DNA from: Penium margaritaceum
Taxonomy: Eukaryota; Streptophyta; Zygnematophyceae; Desmidiales; Peniaceae
Reading direction: 5' to 3'
Assembly: GCA_023375785.1 (NCBI GenBank)
Contig: SZWC01000542.1
Span: forward strand, 119,179 to 183,178
Length of the DNA: 64,000 nt
In this document: positions 21,001-33,779 of the stretch, one piece after another
Layout: each line of letters opens with the position of its first letter
Numbering within the stretch: the first letter of the stretch is position 1
Position numbers and translations under genes: made by a program
The notes under the pieces: model-generated
Told to the model about the DNA's origin: nothing
Seen by the model: only the letters and a program-made list of their open reading frames with translations
Databases searched by the model: none

Positions 21001-21975
21001 TGACGACCTAGTTGTGCCCTACTTGCGTCCTAATTGTGCCCTAATTGCACCCTAGTTCCACCCTACTTGCGCCCTAGCAATGCCATAGTTACAACCTTGT
21101 TGCGCCCTAGTTCCTTCCTACTTGCACCCTACATGTGCCCTAGTTGCGCCATACTTGCGCCCTACTTGCGTCATTATTGCACGCTAGTTGCATCCTAGAT
21201 TCCCCCTTGTTCCGCCCTACTTGCAGTCACCCTTGTAACCCACATGCACCCTACTTACGGCCTACTTACACCCTAGTTGCATCCTAGTTGGCCTCAGTCA
21301 CGCCCTACTTGTGGCCTACTTGCCCCCTACTTGCACCCTAGTTTCACCCTAATTACGCCCTAGTTGCATCCTTCTTGTAACCTAGTTGTCACTACTTGTG
21401 GCCTACTTGTACCCTAGTTTCACCCTAGTTGCATCCTAGTTGCACTATTGGTTTGCCTTCTTGCGCCCAACTTCCGCCCTTCTTGCACCCTAGTTGCGCT
21501 CTATGTGCGCCCTAGTTATGCCCTAGTTATGCCTTAGATGCGTCCTACTTGCACCTCACTTGGGCACTAGCTACGCCCTAGTTACGCCATGATTGCGCCC
21601 TAGTTGCGCCCTCTTTGTGCCCTACTAGTGCCCTTGTTCTGCCCTAGTTGTGCCCTAGTCGTTCCCTAGTTGCACCCTACTTGCCCTCTAGTTGTGCCTC
21701 AGTTTGGCAAAAGCTACACGCTTGTTGCGCCCTACTTGCACTCTTGTTGCATCATAGTTGCACCCTACTTGCGCCCTACTTCCACCCTAGTTGCACCCTA
21801 GTTGCGCCCTAGTTGTGCCCTAGTTGCGGCTCAGTTGGGCACTAGCTATGCCCTAGTTGTGCCCTAGTTGCACCCTAGCTGTGCCCTTGTTGCGCCCTAG
21901 TTGTCCCCTAGTTATGCCCTTGTTGCGCCCTACTTGCACCCTATTTACGCCCTAGCTGCACTCTACTTGCACAAG
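18050..21975 (+). repeat. 11-bp minisatellite, block S1
   Basis: About 3.9 kb of degenerate tandem units, consensus about TTGCRCCCTAG with TTGCRCCCTAC as a common variant. Unit length is mostly 11 bp, with scattered 10- and 12-bp units. A longer marker variant resembling CTCAGTTGGGCACTAGCTACG recurs at irregular multiples of about 130 bp. C is far commoner than G on the plus strand. No coding or RNA gene is seen. Confidence 0.95.
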
Positions 21976-24146
21976 TTATGATTAATCGTCCCAGTTGTAT
22001 ACAATATAAAACCTATGTATACTACTCCTATAATATCTTAATTTCCTTGAAGTTAATGTACATGTACATACTTGTTAAATCACCAATGTCTTTGTGAATA
22101 ACTTCAATTTTATTTTCAGCCGGGGTTAAAAATCTGTTACCCCTATTCCTAAAGGTTAATATTACAAAACGTTCAAAACATAAACCGCTATTTTGTACTT
22201 GCCTAGTTCTGTCCTCGAAATTCCCAAAGGATATTTCTGTTTGAAATAGTTGTGTCAGAAAAGAACACGGAGCAGAAAGAGTGGTCTTAGAAACACGGAT
22301 GGACATGCGGTGAATTTGCATGTTGTTTTCTAGTCCCGCTTTCGAGACTTGCTCAAAGTTGGATCCCCTCACCGAGTGTATGTGGTGAATGTATTTGGCA
22401 GTGTATCATGGAGATCCTGAGAAATGTACACTTATGTATTTTTTGATCTCGCCACACCCTCCCCACCCCCATTCACCGCAAGTGTATTGGGGCTGTGCAT
22501 CGGGGAGTGTATCGTGAACCAGTACAAATGTGTACACAAGTGTATTTATTCACTTGTGTATTAGATACACCACCCTCACAATACACTGTCCAATACACCA
22601 CTACAATCCATTTTCGAGTTTGGGAAGGGGGGATGGGGGAAGTTGGAGGACGCCCCCCTCCCACAATTGAAATAGTGTATTGGTAAGTGTATGTTGAGGA
22701 TGTCGTCACAAATACCCTTGTGTATGTCTTTTAATGTGTACTATTCTCGATCGGGGACGTCAGTTGCTGTAAAGTGACAACACGAGGAAGAGGGAGAAAA
22801 GACAGACTTAACTCGTGCGTTGTTCACAATGGGTACTATGAAAATGGAAAAAGAGAACCCCGATCAAATGGACCTCCTCCCCCAAAACCCCCAGTGTATT
22901 GGAGGAGTGTATTAGGGAGTGTATAGTAAGTCGCTCGCAAATGTTACAAGTGTATTTATACACTTGTGTATTCATTTGGTGCCCCTCCAGCTACACTACC
23001 CAATACACTCCCCCAATACACTTTAAGTAGAGGGGCGAGACGACGAGTCCTCCCCTTCCGCCGAAAAAGTGAGAAGTGTATATGGAGAGTGTATTAGAAG
23101 GTGTATGTGGTAGACAACCCTATGAATACACATGTGTATACAATGTGCAGTAAAAAATCTAATGTAAGCCATCGATGGGAGTCAGATGACGCGGTATGAT
23201 AACCTAATTTTTCAAGGTTTGAAGCATAACCATTGAATGCTATTCAAACCTTGCAAACTAACCACGTCCTGTCTAGAGGTTCTCCCTCCCCCCCTCGAGT
23301 GTATTGGGGGTGTGTATGAGGAATCTGCTTGAAAATGTACACAAGTGAATTTTTACACTTGTGGATTGTTACGAACCCTCTTCCGATGCACAACCCAATA
23401 CACTATCGAGATACATTTTGATTGTGGGGTGAGAGGGGGGGGAGGGCGGGTACGGATGATCCCCTCTCCAAAGTTAGATTTTTTTCCTGCATAGATTCTC
23501 ATTGATTAGAGCTAGTAGAGATCCAATAAACAAACATTTCTTCATTTATGGACACATTCAGAGTTTATATAGGTCGTCAATCTTTTGAATCGAACAGTGC
23601 TCAGTATGTGAACTAAAACAAAAGCACGATCAAAATTTCCTAGTCAAACCGCGATGACAAAATCAGTGCGTCCTAATGAGGACCACCCCTCCCAAACACT
23701 AAGAGTGTATAGGGGAAGTGTATGGGGGAGTGTATTGTGAGTAATCACCAAATTTTACATAAGTTCATTAATTAACATGTGTGTTCAATCACCCCCCTCC
23801 TGATACACTTCCCACTCCACCCTCTCTGCACATTCGGGCTACCGAAACCTAACTTAAAGCACAGAATTGGTGACAAAGTGAAGAGGCAGGTGCTTTAGTG
23901 TTTTTGGACAATTGTTTTAAAGAAACGATTTAAAACAGAATAAATTGCATCCATTTCTTGATCAATTTCTAAGAAATTATTGTGTTCATGTACACATAAT
24001 TACCTGTGAACATCATTGTAACCAATAATATCCAAGAAACATTAACATTTGGCTACACAAATTTCCTTAAAGATTCCTTACTATATGTTTCTCTGTTGTA
24101 CACACGTTATCAAGTGTGTTGATCTGGGGTGATTGGACAGAAATGA
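21976..24146. other. AT-richer unique stretch with GTGTAT/ATACAC clusters
   Basis: Interrupts the minisatellite. No recognisable gene; a 114-codon minus-strand open frame (22028-22372) matches nothing I know. From about 22370 to 23830, clusters of AGTGTAT words are followed by ACTTGTGTATT and then CAATACACT, giving local dyad symmetry. Clusters begin near 22481, 22685, 22893, 23075, 23298 and 23704, so the spacing is about 203 bp or twice that. Either a very decayed tandem repeat or a non-coding inserted element. No terminal repeats or target duplication could be fixed. Confidence 0.6.
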
Positions 24147-26586
24147 CTTGCACCCTACTTCCTCCGAGGTTGCGCCCTGGTTGTGTCCTAGTTATGCCCT
24201 ACTTGCGCCAACCTTCCACCCTACTTTCGCCATACTTGCGCCATACGTACGCCCTACTTGCCCCAAAGTCGTGCCCTAGTTGGGCCCACTTGCGCCGTAC
24301 CTACGCTCTACTTGCGCCCTACTTCCGTCCTAGTTGCGCCCTAGTCGCGCCCTAGTTACACCCGTGTTACGTCGTTCTTGTACCATACTTGTACCTTTCT
24401 TGCGCCGTACTTGCCCCCTACTTCTGCGCTACTTGCGCCCTAGTTGCTCCCTAGTTACTCCATACTTGCACCCTACTTGCGACCTTGTTGTACCCTTGTT
24501 GCAACCTAGTTGCACCCTACTTCCTCCCTAGTTGTGTCCTACTTGTGCCCTAGTTGCGCGCTAGTTGTGCCTTAGGTGGACGCTAGACATGCCCCAGTTG
24601 TGCACTATTTGCACATTAGTTGCACCCTAGTTGTGCCCTTATTGTGCACGACATGCGCAATACTTTCCTACTAGTTGCGCCTGAGTTTGGCACGAGGTAC
24701 GCCCTAAGTTCTCCCTAGTTGGGATCTACTTACACCCTAGTTTCGACCTAATTATGTCATGGTAACGCCCTGGTTGCATGCTACTTGCGCCCCACTTGCA
24801 TCCTAGTTGCGCCTTAGTTGCGTTCTAGTTGCGTCCTAGTTGCTCCCTAGTTGTATCCTACTTTTACCCTAGTTGGCTTTAGTTGCACCCTAGTTGTACT
24901 GTACATATGCTCTATTTGCCCCCTACGTACACCCTAGTTCCACCCTAGTTGCGCCCTAACCACGCTCTACTTGCACCCTACTTGCCCCCTACTTGCACCT
25001 TCGTTGTGCCCTTGTTACGCCTCAATTGCACCCTTCTTGAACCTTAGTTGTCAGTATTTACGGCCACTTTGCACCCTTGGTTGTTCTCTAGTTGCGTCCT
25101 ACTCGCGTCCTCATTTTGCCTACTGTGCCCAACTTGCACCCTACTTGCACCATGGTTGCGCTCTACTTGCACACTAGTTACGCCCTAGTTATGCCTGAGT
25201 TGCATCCTAGTTAGAATTAATCTTGGCACTAGCTACGCCCTAGTTGCGCCATAGTTGTGTCCTGCTTACGCCCTTCTTGTGCCCTATAGGTGCCCTAGTT
25301 GTGCCCTAGTTGTGCCCTAGTTTTTCCGTAGTTGTACCCTAGTTGTGCTCTAGTTATGCCTCATTTGGGCACTAGTTACACCCTAGTTGTGCCCTACTTG
25401 CGCTCTTGTTGAGGCAAAGTTGCGCCCAACTTGCACCCTACTTGCACCCTACTTTCACTCTAGTTGTACCCTAGTTGCTCCCTGGTTGCACCCTAGTTTT
25501 GCCTCTCTTGAGCACTAGCCACGCCTTAGTTATACCCTAGCTGTGCCCTTGTTGTGCCCTAGTTGCGTCCTACTTACGCCTTAGTTGCGCCCTAGTTGCA
25601 CCCTAGTTGCACCCTAGTTGCGCCCTATTTGCGCCGTACTTATGCCCTTCTTGCATCCTACTTGCGACTTAGTTACGCCCTAGTCATGCCCTAGTTTTGT
25701 CCTAGTTGTAACCTACTTGTGACCTCTGTGCATCCTACTTGTATCATACTTGTGCCCTACTTGCACCCTAGTTGTGCCTTAGTTGTGCCCTACATGCACC
25801 CCATTTAGGCCCTACTTGCGCCCTACTTGCGTCCTAAATGTGCCCTAGTGGCGGCTTGGTTGCCCCCTAGTTGCACCTTTCTTGCGCCCTAGTTGCACCG
25901 TTCTTGCGCCCTAGTTGCGCCCTATTTCCACCGTACTTACGTCATATTTGGGCACTACTTGAGCCCTAGTTGCGCCCTTGTTGTGACCTAGTTGGGACCT
26001 ACTTGCGCCCGTGTTGCGTCCTTCTTGTACCTTAGGTACGCCCTAGTTGTGCCTCAGTTGGGTACTAGCTACACCTGAGTTGTGCACTAGGTGCACACTA
26101 GTTGCAGCCTAGTTGTGCCCTAGTTGCACCCGACATGCACCATAGTTGAGCTCTAGTTACGCCTGAGTTGGACACTAGGTACGCCCTAGTTCTGCCCTAA
26201 TTGCACCCTAGTTGCGCCATTCTTATGCGCTAATTATGCCTTGGTCATGTCCTGTTTGCACCTTACTAGCACCCTACTTCAGCCTACTTGCATCCTACTT
26301 CCATCCTACTTGTACCCTCGTTGCCCCTTAGTTGTGCCCGAGATGGACCCTACTTGCGCCTTACTTGCGCAGTACTTGCGTCCTCATCCCGCCCAAGTAT
26401 TTCTCTTGTTACAGCCTACGTTTGCCATACTTGTACCCTACCTTTTTCATAGTTACATCCTAATTGCGGCCTAGTTGTACCCTATCTGTACCCTACTTGT
26501 ACCATAGTTACGCCCTAGTTGCGCTATAGTTGCACCCTAGTTACGTCTTAGTTACAGCTTGTTGCACCCTAGTTACACCCTATTTG
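24147..26586 (+). repeat. 11-bp minisatellite, block S2
   Basis: Same unit and same orientation as S1. Markers of the CTCAGTTGGGCACTAGCTACG type lie near 25217, 25358 and 25500, about 141 bp apart. It ends at the solo LTR; ATTTG at 26582-26586 is the target duplication. Confidence 0.95.
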
Positions 26587-27326
26587 TGTTGGAAAACAAG
26601 CCATCCGGCTCAGTTTCAGGTCCACAGGAGCAAGTCCCAAGAAACTACCAGGTGCCTACTCTGATTGTCAATCCGACTTCACCATTGGAAAGATCAGGTG
26701 GCAAAATTTCTACGGTCTAAGTTTCAGGCCAATCCAATGGTCGGATTGGGAGATATATATTTTTTTAAGGTTCCGGGGTCATTGACCGCCGGTATGTGGG
26801 TGACAATGGGCGATGGCTCCATGCCTTAGCCTGAGAAAAGAAAAAGGCAAGAGGTCCAGGTTCAAAACCTGATGGGAGAAATATCCAAAAAGATTCCCAG
26901 ATTCTTGGGTTGCCTTGTCAAAGTGTGCTGACTAGGAAAAAGGTATCTTTCCTTACTTTTTTGGTGAGGTGAGATCCTTGTGTGCTAGCCATGGACACAT
27001 GACGATTCTCTATGGGATTGTGGGTTATGTGACCACTAGGAGTGTGCCATGAGAGAATTCTCTCGCTCTGTAGGTCATGTGTGAGTGGTCAGCCTGATTG
27101 CTAGGCTAATTTCCTCTCTTGTGTGAGATTATGGACTCTAGTGTGTGAGCCTTCGCCTCCATGGCTAAGTGGTGTGGCTTGTGAGAGGGCTGACTTGCCC
27201 AAGCTCTAACTCTATCTGTACTCCATCATTTTTAGTGATTCAACAACCATTCTTCAGAACAAGTGATGTCCTTTCAGTCCTAAATGTTTGCTGCTCCAAG
27301 GCTCCCTGTCTCCTCCTGTTCCAACA
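26587..27326 (+). repeat. Solo LTR of copia family A
   Basis: 740 bp, TGTTGG to CCAACA, flanked by a perfect five-base duplication ATTTG (26582-26586 and 27327-27331) inside minisatellite. No internal element sequence is attached, so it is the product of LTR-LTR recombination. It is more diverged from the other family A LTRs than they are from each other, so it is probably the oldest A insertion here. It retains a better B-box-like word (GGTTCAAAACC, near 26860). Confidence 0.92.
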
Positions 27327-30300
27327 ATTTGTACCTTTGTTACACCATGGTTGCGCCTTAGTTGCACCTTACTTGCGCCTTAGCTGTGCCTTAGTTTCGT
27401 CCAAGTTGCGACCGACATGTGCCCTAGTCACGCCCTAGTTGCGCCTCAGCTGGGTACTAGCTATACCTTAGTTGCATCCTAGTTACGCCCTAGATGCACC
27501 CTAGTTATACCCTAGTTGCGCCCTACTTGTACCCTAGTTGTGCCCTAGGTGTGCCCTAGTTGCGCCATACTTGTACCCTAGTTGCACCCTAGTTGCGCCC
27601 TTCTTGCGCCCTAGTTTTTCCCTACTTGCACCCTACTTGTACTTCACGTACGCTCTAGTTGTGCCCTAGATGGCCCTAGTTGTGCCATAACTGTGACCTA
27701 CTTGTTTCCTTCTTGCAACCTTGTTGCGTCCTAGGTGAACCTCAGTTGGACACTAGCTACGTCCTAGTTGTAGCCTAGTTGTGCCCTAGTTTTGCCCTAG
27801 ATGTTCCCTACATGCATTCTACTTGCCCCCGAGCTAGGCCTTAGTTGCACCCTCATGACACCTTACTTGGGCCCTACTTGAGCGCAAGTTACACACTAGG
27901 TGCGCCTTGATTACGCCCTAGTTGCATCATATTCGCACCCTTTTTGCGCCCTATGTGCGCCTTAGGTGCGCCACCGTTGCACCCTGATTGCGTCCTACTT
28001 GTGACTTACATGGGCCTTATTTGCACCCTATTTGCGTCCTACTTGTGCCCTAGGTGTGCCCTACTTCCTCCCTAGTTTCACCCTGGTTACGCCTTAGTTA
28101 CGCACTAGCTAATGCTAGTTTTGCCCTAGTTGCACTCATGTTCTTCCCTAGTTGTGCCTTAGTTGTGTCCTACTTGTGCCCTTGTTTCACCCCACTTGCG
28201 CCCTAGTTGGACCATAATGACGCCCTAGTTTTTCTCTAGTTGCCCCTCACTTGGGCACTAGCAACAGCCTAGTTGCGCCCTACTTGTACCCTAGTTGCGC
28301 CCTAGATATGCCTTACTTGCACCCTAGGTACGTCCTAGTTGCGCCCACTTGTGCCCTAGCTGCTTTCTAGTTGTACCTTTGTTGGACACTAGCTTTGCCC
28401 TAGGTACAACCTAGTTGTGCCCTAGTTGCGCCCTAGTTGCGCCATACTTGCACCCTACTTGCGCCCAAGTTGCGCCTTATTTGCATCCTAGTTCCGTTCT
28501 ACTTGTGCCCTAGTGGCGTCATAGTTGGGCACTAGCTACATCCCACGTGCGCCCTAGATGCACCCTACTTGTACCCTAACTACGTCCTAGTTTTGCCCTA
28601 CTTGCGCCCTACTTGTGTCCTTCTTGCACCCTAGGTGCATTCTAGCTGTGCCCTAGTTGGACCATACTTGTGCCCTACGTGCACCATAGTTGCACCCTTT
28701 TTGCCCCCTAGTTGTGTTGTACTTGCATCCTACTCCCGCCCTAGTTGAACCTTAGTTTTGCCCAGTTTGTGCCCTTGTTGTGCCCCACTTGCGCCCTACA
28801 TGCACCCTAGTTGCACCCTAGTTACGCCACTCTTGTGCCCTTCATGCGCCCTAGTTACGCCATTCTTGCACCCTCATTACGCCCAACTTGCACCCTAGTT
28901 GCATCCTAGTTGCACCCTCATTATGCCTTACTTTTTCACTAGTTACGCCTCTGCTGAGCTCTAATATACCCTACTTGTGCCCTAGTTGTGCCCTTCTTAC
29001 GCCCCGGTTGCACCCTAGTTGCGCCATACTTACGCCCTACTTCCGTCCTACTTCCGCCCTACTTCCGCCCTACTTGCACCCTAGCTACGCCCTACTTGCG
29101 CCCTACACATCCCTACTTTCATCCTAATTGCATCCCAGTTGCGCCCTAGTTGCATCTAAGATGTGCCTTAGCTGCGCCCTAGTTGCACCTCAGTTGAGCA
29201 CTTGCTATGCTCTAGTTGTGCTCTCGTTCTACCGTATTTGTACCATCCTTGCGTGCTACTTGCACCCTGCTAGTGTCATAGTTATACCCTTGTTGCACCC
29301 TAGATGCGCCTTAGTTGCGCCCTACTTGCGTGCTACTTGCACCCTAGTTGTGTCCTAGTTAAGCCCTAGTTATGCCGTACTTGCGTCCTGGTTGCGCCCT
29401 AGTTACGCCCTAGCTGTGCCCTTGTTGTGCCCTACTTGCACCCTAGTTGCGCCTTATTTCTGTCCCACTTGGGCACTAGCTTACATGTAGTTGTGTCCTA
29501 GTTGCGCCATAGTTGCACCCTTGTTGTGCCTCACATGTACCTTTATTGCACCCTTGTTGCGCCCTACTTGCGCCGTAACAACTTCCGGCTTGTGCCCTTA
29601 TTGCGCCTCAGTTGGGCACAGGCTACTTTCTTGCTACGTCCTAGTTACATTATAGTTGCAACGCAGTTGTGGCCTACTTACACCCAACTTGCGCCCTACT
29701 TGCTTCCTAGCTGTACCCTAGTTGTTCCCTAATTACACCCTACGTGTGTCCAAGTTGCGCCCTAGTTAGGCCCTACTTGCGACCTACTTGCGTGTTAGTT
29801 ATGTCTTAGTTGGACCCTAGATGAGCCCTACTTGCGCCCAAACGCGCCCTAGTTGCACAGTAGTGTCATATTTATGCCCTTGTTGCATTGTAGTTGCGTT
29901 CTAGTTGCGGCCTACTTGCGTCCTACGTACGCTCTACTTGCGCCCTAGTTCTGCCTTCGTTGGGCCCTAGTTACACCCTACTTGCATTTTATTTGGACCC
30001 TAGTCGCACCCTATTTACAACCTAGTTCTTCCTTAGTTGCACCCTATCTGTGCCTTAGTTTCACCGTACTTGCACCCTAGTTGTGTCCTAGTTGCGCCTC
30101 AATAGGACACTAGCCACGCCCTAGTTGCGCCTTGCTTGTGCCCTAATTGCGCCCTACTTGTGCCCTGGTTGCGCCCTACTTATGCCCTGGTTGCGCCCTA
30201 CTTGTACCCTAGTTGCGCCCTACTTGTGCGTACTTGCGCCCTAGTTGCGTCCTTGTTGTGCTCTAGTTGCGCCCTAGTTGCTCCTCAGGTGGGAACTAGC

Positions 30301-32221
30301 TCCGCCCTATTTGTGCCTTAGATGTGCCCTAGTTGTGCCCTAGTTGGGCCCTAGTTGCGCCCTAGCTGCGCCCTACTCGTATCCTTGTTGCGCCCTAGTT
30401 GCACCCAAGTTGGGCACTACCTGCACCCTAGTTCCATCCTAGCTGCGCCCTAGTTGCGCCCTAGATCCGTCCTAGTTGTGCCCTACTTACAAGCTACTTG
30501 CCAGCTAGTTGAACCCTACTTGCACCCAAATTGCGTCTCAATTGGGCATTGACTACACCCTAGTTGCGCCCTACGTGCGGCCTAGTTGTGCGCTACTTGC
30601 GCCCTAGTTGTGTTGTACTTGCGCCCTACACGTGCCCCACTTGCGCACTTCTGCCTAGTTGTGCTCTACTTACGCCGTTGTGCCCTAGTTACGCCCTAAT
30701 TGCACCCTAGTTTTGCCATACTTGCGCCATACTTGCACCCTACTTGTGCCCTACTTGCGCCCTACTTGCACCCTAGTTGCACCCTAGTTGTGCCCTAGCT
30801 GTGCCTCAGTTAGGCACTGGATACACCCTAGTTGCGCCCTGATTCCGCCCTAGTTGTCTCGTAGTTGCGCCCAGGTTGCTTCGTACTTGCACCCCACTTG
30901 GGTCCTACTTGCATCCTAGTTGCGCCCTAGTTGCACCCTTGTTATGTCTTAGTTGGGTACTGAGAACGCCCTAGTTGCACACTAGGTGCGCCCTAGTTGC
31001 ACCCTAATTGCGCCGTATTGGCACCCTACTTGCGCCTTACTTGCACCCTAGTTTGGCCCTTGTTGCATCCTAATTGCACCCTGTTTGCACTCTACTTGCT
31101 TCCTTCTTTTGTCCTTGTTGGATCCTAATTGTGCCCTAGTTGTACCATACTTGGACCCTTCTTCCACCCTAGTCATGCCCTAGTTGCAATGCAGTTACCC
31201 TGTATTCACGCACTTCTTGCGTCCTAGTTGCACCCTACTTGTGCAGAACTTGTACCCTAGTTGTGCCCTAGGTGTGCCCTTGTTGTTCCCTACTTGTGCC
31301 CTACTTGCGCTCTAGTTGCGTCCTAGTTGCACCCTAGTTGCATCCGACTTGTATCCTACTTTCACCCTACTTGCATCCTACTTGCATACTACTTGCACAT
31401 TAGTTGTGCCTCAGTTGTCCTTAGTTGCGTCCTCATTGCACCTTAGTTGTGCCTCGGTTGGGCACTAATTACGCCTTAGTTGCATCCTAGTTGCGTTATG
31501 AATGCACTATACTTGTGCCCTACTTGCGCCCTATTTCTTCCTTTGTTGTGCCCTAGTTGTACCATACTTGTGCCCTTCTTGCACCCTAGTTGCATTCTAT
31601 TTGTGTCACAGTTGAGCCCTAGTTGTTCCCTGCTTGCGTCATAGTTGCTTCTCAGCTGGGTACTAGATATGCCCTAGTTGCTCCCTAGTTGCAATATAGT
31701 AACATCCTAGTTGTTCCATTTCTACACTCTAGGTGCGCCTTAGTGTTTCCCTACTTGTGTCCTACTTGCTCCCTAGTTGTGCCCTAGATTTTCCCTAGTT
31801 GGGTCATACTTGTCCCCTACGTGAGCACTACTTATGCACTACTTGCGCCCTAGTTACACCCTAGTTTTGCCCTAGTTGTGCCCTACTCGTACCCTACTTG
31901 CTCCCTAGTTGCAATCTAGTTGCGCTTTAGTTATACCCTACTTGCGCCCTAGTTACACCCTTCTTGCAAGCTAATTGCGCCGTAATTACACCCTCGTTGT
32001 ACCCTAGGTGCACCCTTCCTTTGCCTTATTAGCGCCCTACTTATGCCCTACTTGCATCCTGTTTGTGCCTTACTTGCGCCCTTCTTGTGCCCTAGATTCA
32101 GGCTACATTTTCTCCTGGTTAACCCCTAGTTGTGCCTTAGTTGTACCCTAGTTGCACCTCAGCTAGACACTAGCTACGCCCTAGATGGAGCCTAGTTGCA
32201 TCTTAAATACGCCCTACTTAC
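27327..32221 (+). repeat. 11-bp minisatellite, block S3
   Basis: About 4.9 kb of the same unit and orientation. Marker variants lie near 27441, 27733, 28087, 28247, 28380, 28521, 29464 and 29608, with several intervals of 133-144 bp and others near multiples of that. Confidence 0.95.
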
Positions 32222-32879
32222 TGTCAGAAGAACGAAGGAAGTTGAGCCAGTGTTGAGAGGAGAGGACAGAAGTAGTGAGGATTCCAGGTACACTGAAGAT
32301 TGATGACGACAGCACGGAGGTTGAGAGCAATGCAAGGATTTTGTCGTAGAAACCAAGAAAGGAGCGTTTCAGCTCAAGGCAGAGCTGTAAAGAAGACGGA
32401 TGATTTGTGAGAGAAAGTTGGAGCAGAGTCTGGAGGCCTGATGGATCAGGTGATGTGTTGAGGAGGACTAAGTGAGGGAACGAGAGTGCTAGAGTAAAGA
32501 GGTGAAAAGCTGAGAGCTGGGAGTTGATGGCGACCAAAGAGTGAGCAATGAGTAAGCACAGCAAAGGCACCGTAGTGAAGTTGTGGAACTAAAGGCGGAC
32601 ACGATAGAAAGACTGTTCAAGACTAACTTTAAGGGAATGAACATCCTTCGTAATACACATGAGAATAGGAGAAATACAAAGCAATGGCTTCTTTCTGCTA
32701 GGAGCATGCTATTGGGACGTGGTCGCGGTTATTACGGGTGACTCGCCTCTGGGCCCTTGATCATGACCTACAATCCGTTGGTGAGATGGTCCGTATTGGT
32801 TTGGTGGGAAACCTGAACCTTATTGAGAAATCGGATTATCTGAGGGATTAGGTTGGTGTTGACTTCGATCATTCTAACA
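32222..32879 (-). repeat. 3' LTR of the LARD-like element
   Basis: 658 bp, TGTCAGAAG to TCTAACA. It matches 35501-36158 along its whole length, including the shared GGATCAGGTGA and GAAACCTGAACCTTATTGAG stretches. A purine tract follows at 32880-32890 on the minus strand. Confidence 0.8.
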
Positions 32880-33779
32880 GCTCCCCAAGGTCAACACTGA
32901 AGAGGTTGTCTTGCACAGAGGAGAGACAGGGCTTGCCATTTCTCCGAGAGTCATTCATGTGGTTATAGGATGAGTGGGTGAAGGGAGTGACGAGTAGTGA
33001 GGACGAGCACCTCCTTTAGAAGAGCTTGTACCCAGTCTGCACGAATAAGGGATATTGAGTTGAGAAGACCAAGAAGTACATGACGGAGATTGAACTTGGG
33101 AAATTCAATTCTCCCCAGGTTGAGCAAGGGTTTAGCTCTCCATTGCTGGTTAGTTTGTAGGAACATCTCTTTTCCTAAGCAGTTGGGGGGAGTCCCGCAG
33201 GCATTCCGGAAGATGAGTAACAATGTTTGTCAGTGCCTTGCTGGGTCTCAAATAGTCAACGAGGTAGATTGGCTTCATTGATGGTTGAACACAAAGGAAG
33301 GCAGTTAATGAATTTTACTCATACTCTGTGCTCTGTTCCTGTATGGGAAATGCCAAGAGCAACCGTTGATTCATCAAGGTTTTTTTATGGGAGGTCCTTG
33401 ATGAGGATGTTATTCTAAGGGGATGCCATGAAGAGCTCTTTCTCCTATGTATTATCTCTCGGAAGATGATGATGGAGATGGTAAAAGTGCTAGATGCTGG
33501 GAATGTAGGAGTGGAGGTTGCTGCCATAACGCCACACTTAGAGAGGGCTCTACCATAGCAAAATCTTTGAGTCCAAAGGGAGTGTAGGAAAAGCACAATG
33601 ATTGGCTTCCACTGAGAATGCAAGTACTAATGGAGAAGGGTTGTCGATGTTGAGTCCAAGTACAAGAAGTGGAGATGCTAAGGAAATGGAAACATCCACT
33701 TTCACTAGAGGAGTGACTACCTGTGCCCCACTTTGCTTGAGAACGACAAGCAGGAAGGCTGGTGGCATCCGATGCTCTG

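Noticed and set aside
18050-21975. Minisatellite as interstitial telomere (CCCTAG resembles CCCTAAA)
   Set aside because: No runs of CCCTAAA/TTTAGGG are present, and the unit is 11 bp with a constant TTGC part.
18050-21975. CRISPR-like array
   Set aside because: No constant repeat separated by unique spacers; units are contiguous 11-mers in eukaryotic context.
22028-22372. 114-codon minus-strand open frame in the AT-rich insert
   Set aside because: No similarity to a family I know, and no supporting signals. Kept only as a remark in the region entry.
24116-30321. Many 60-90 codon plus-strand open frames with an 11-residue RPSCALVAPYL-like repeat
   Set aside because: An 11-bp unit reads as an 11-codon cycle in every frame, and frames stay open only where TAG units happen to be TAC. 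There are no starts or other signs of coding; it is a by-product of the minisatellite.
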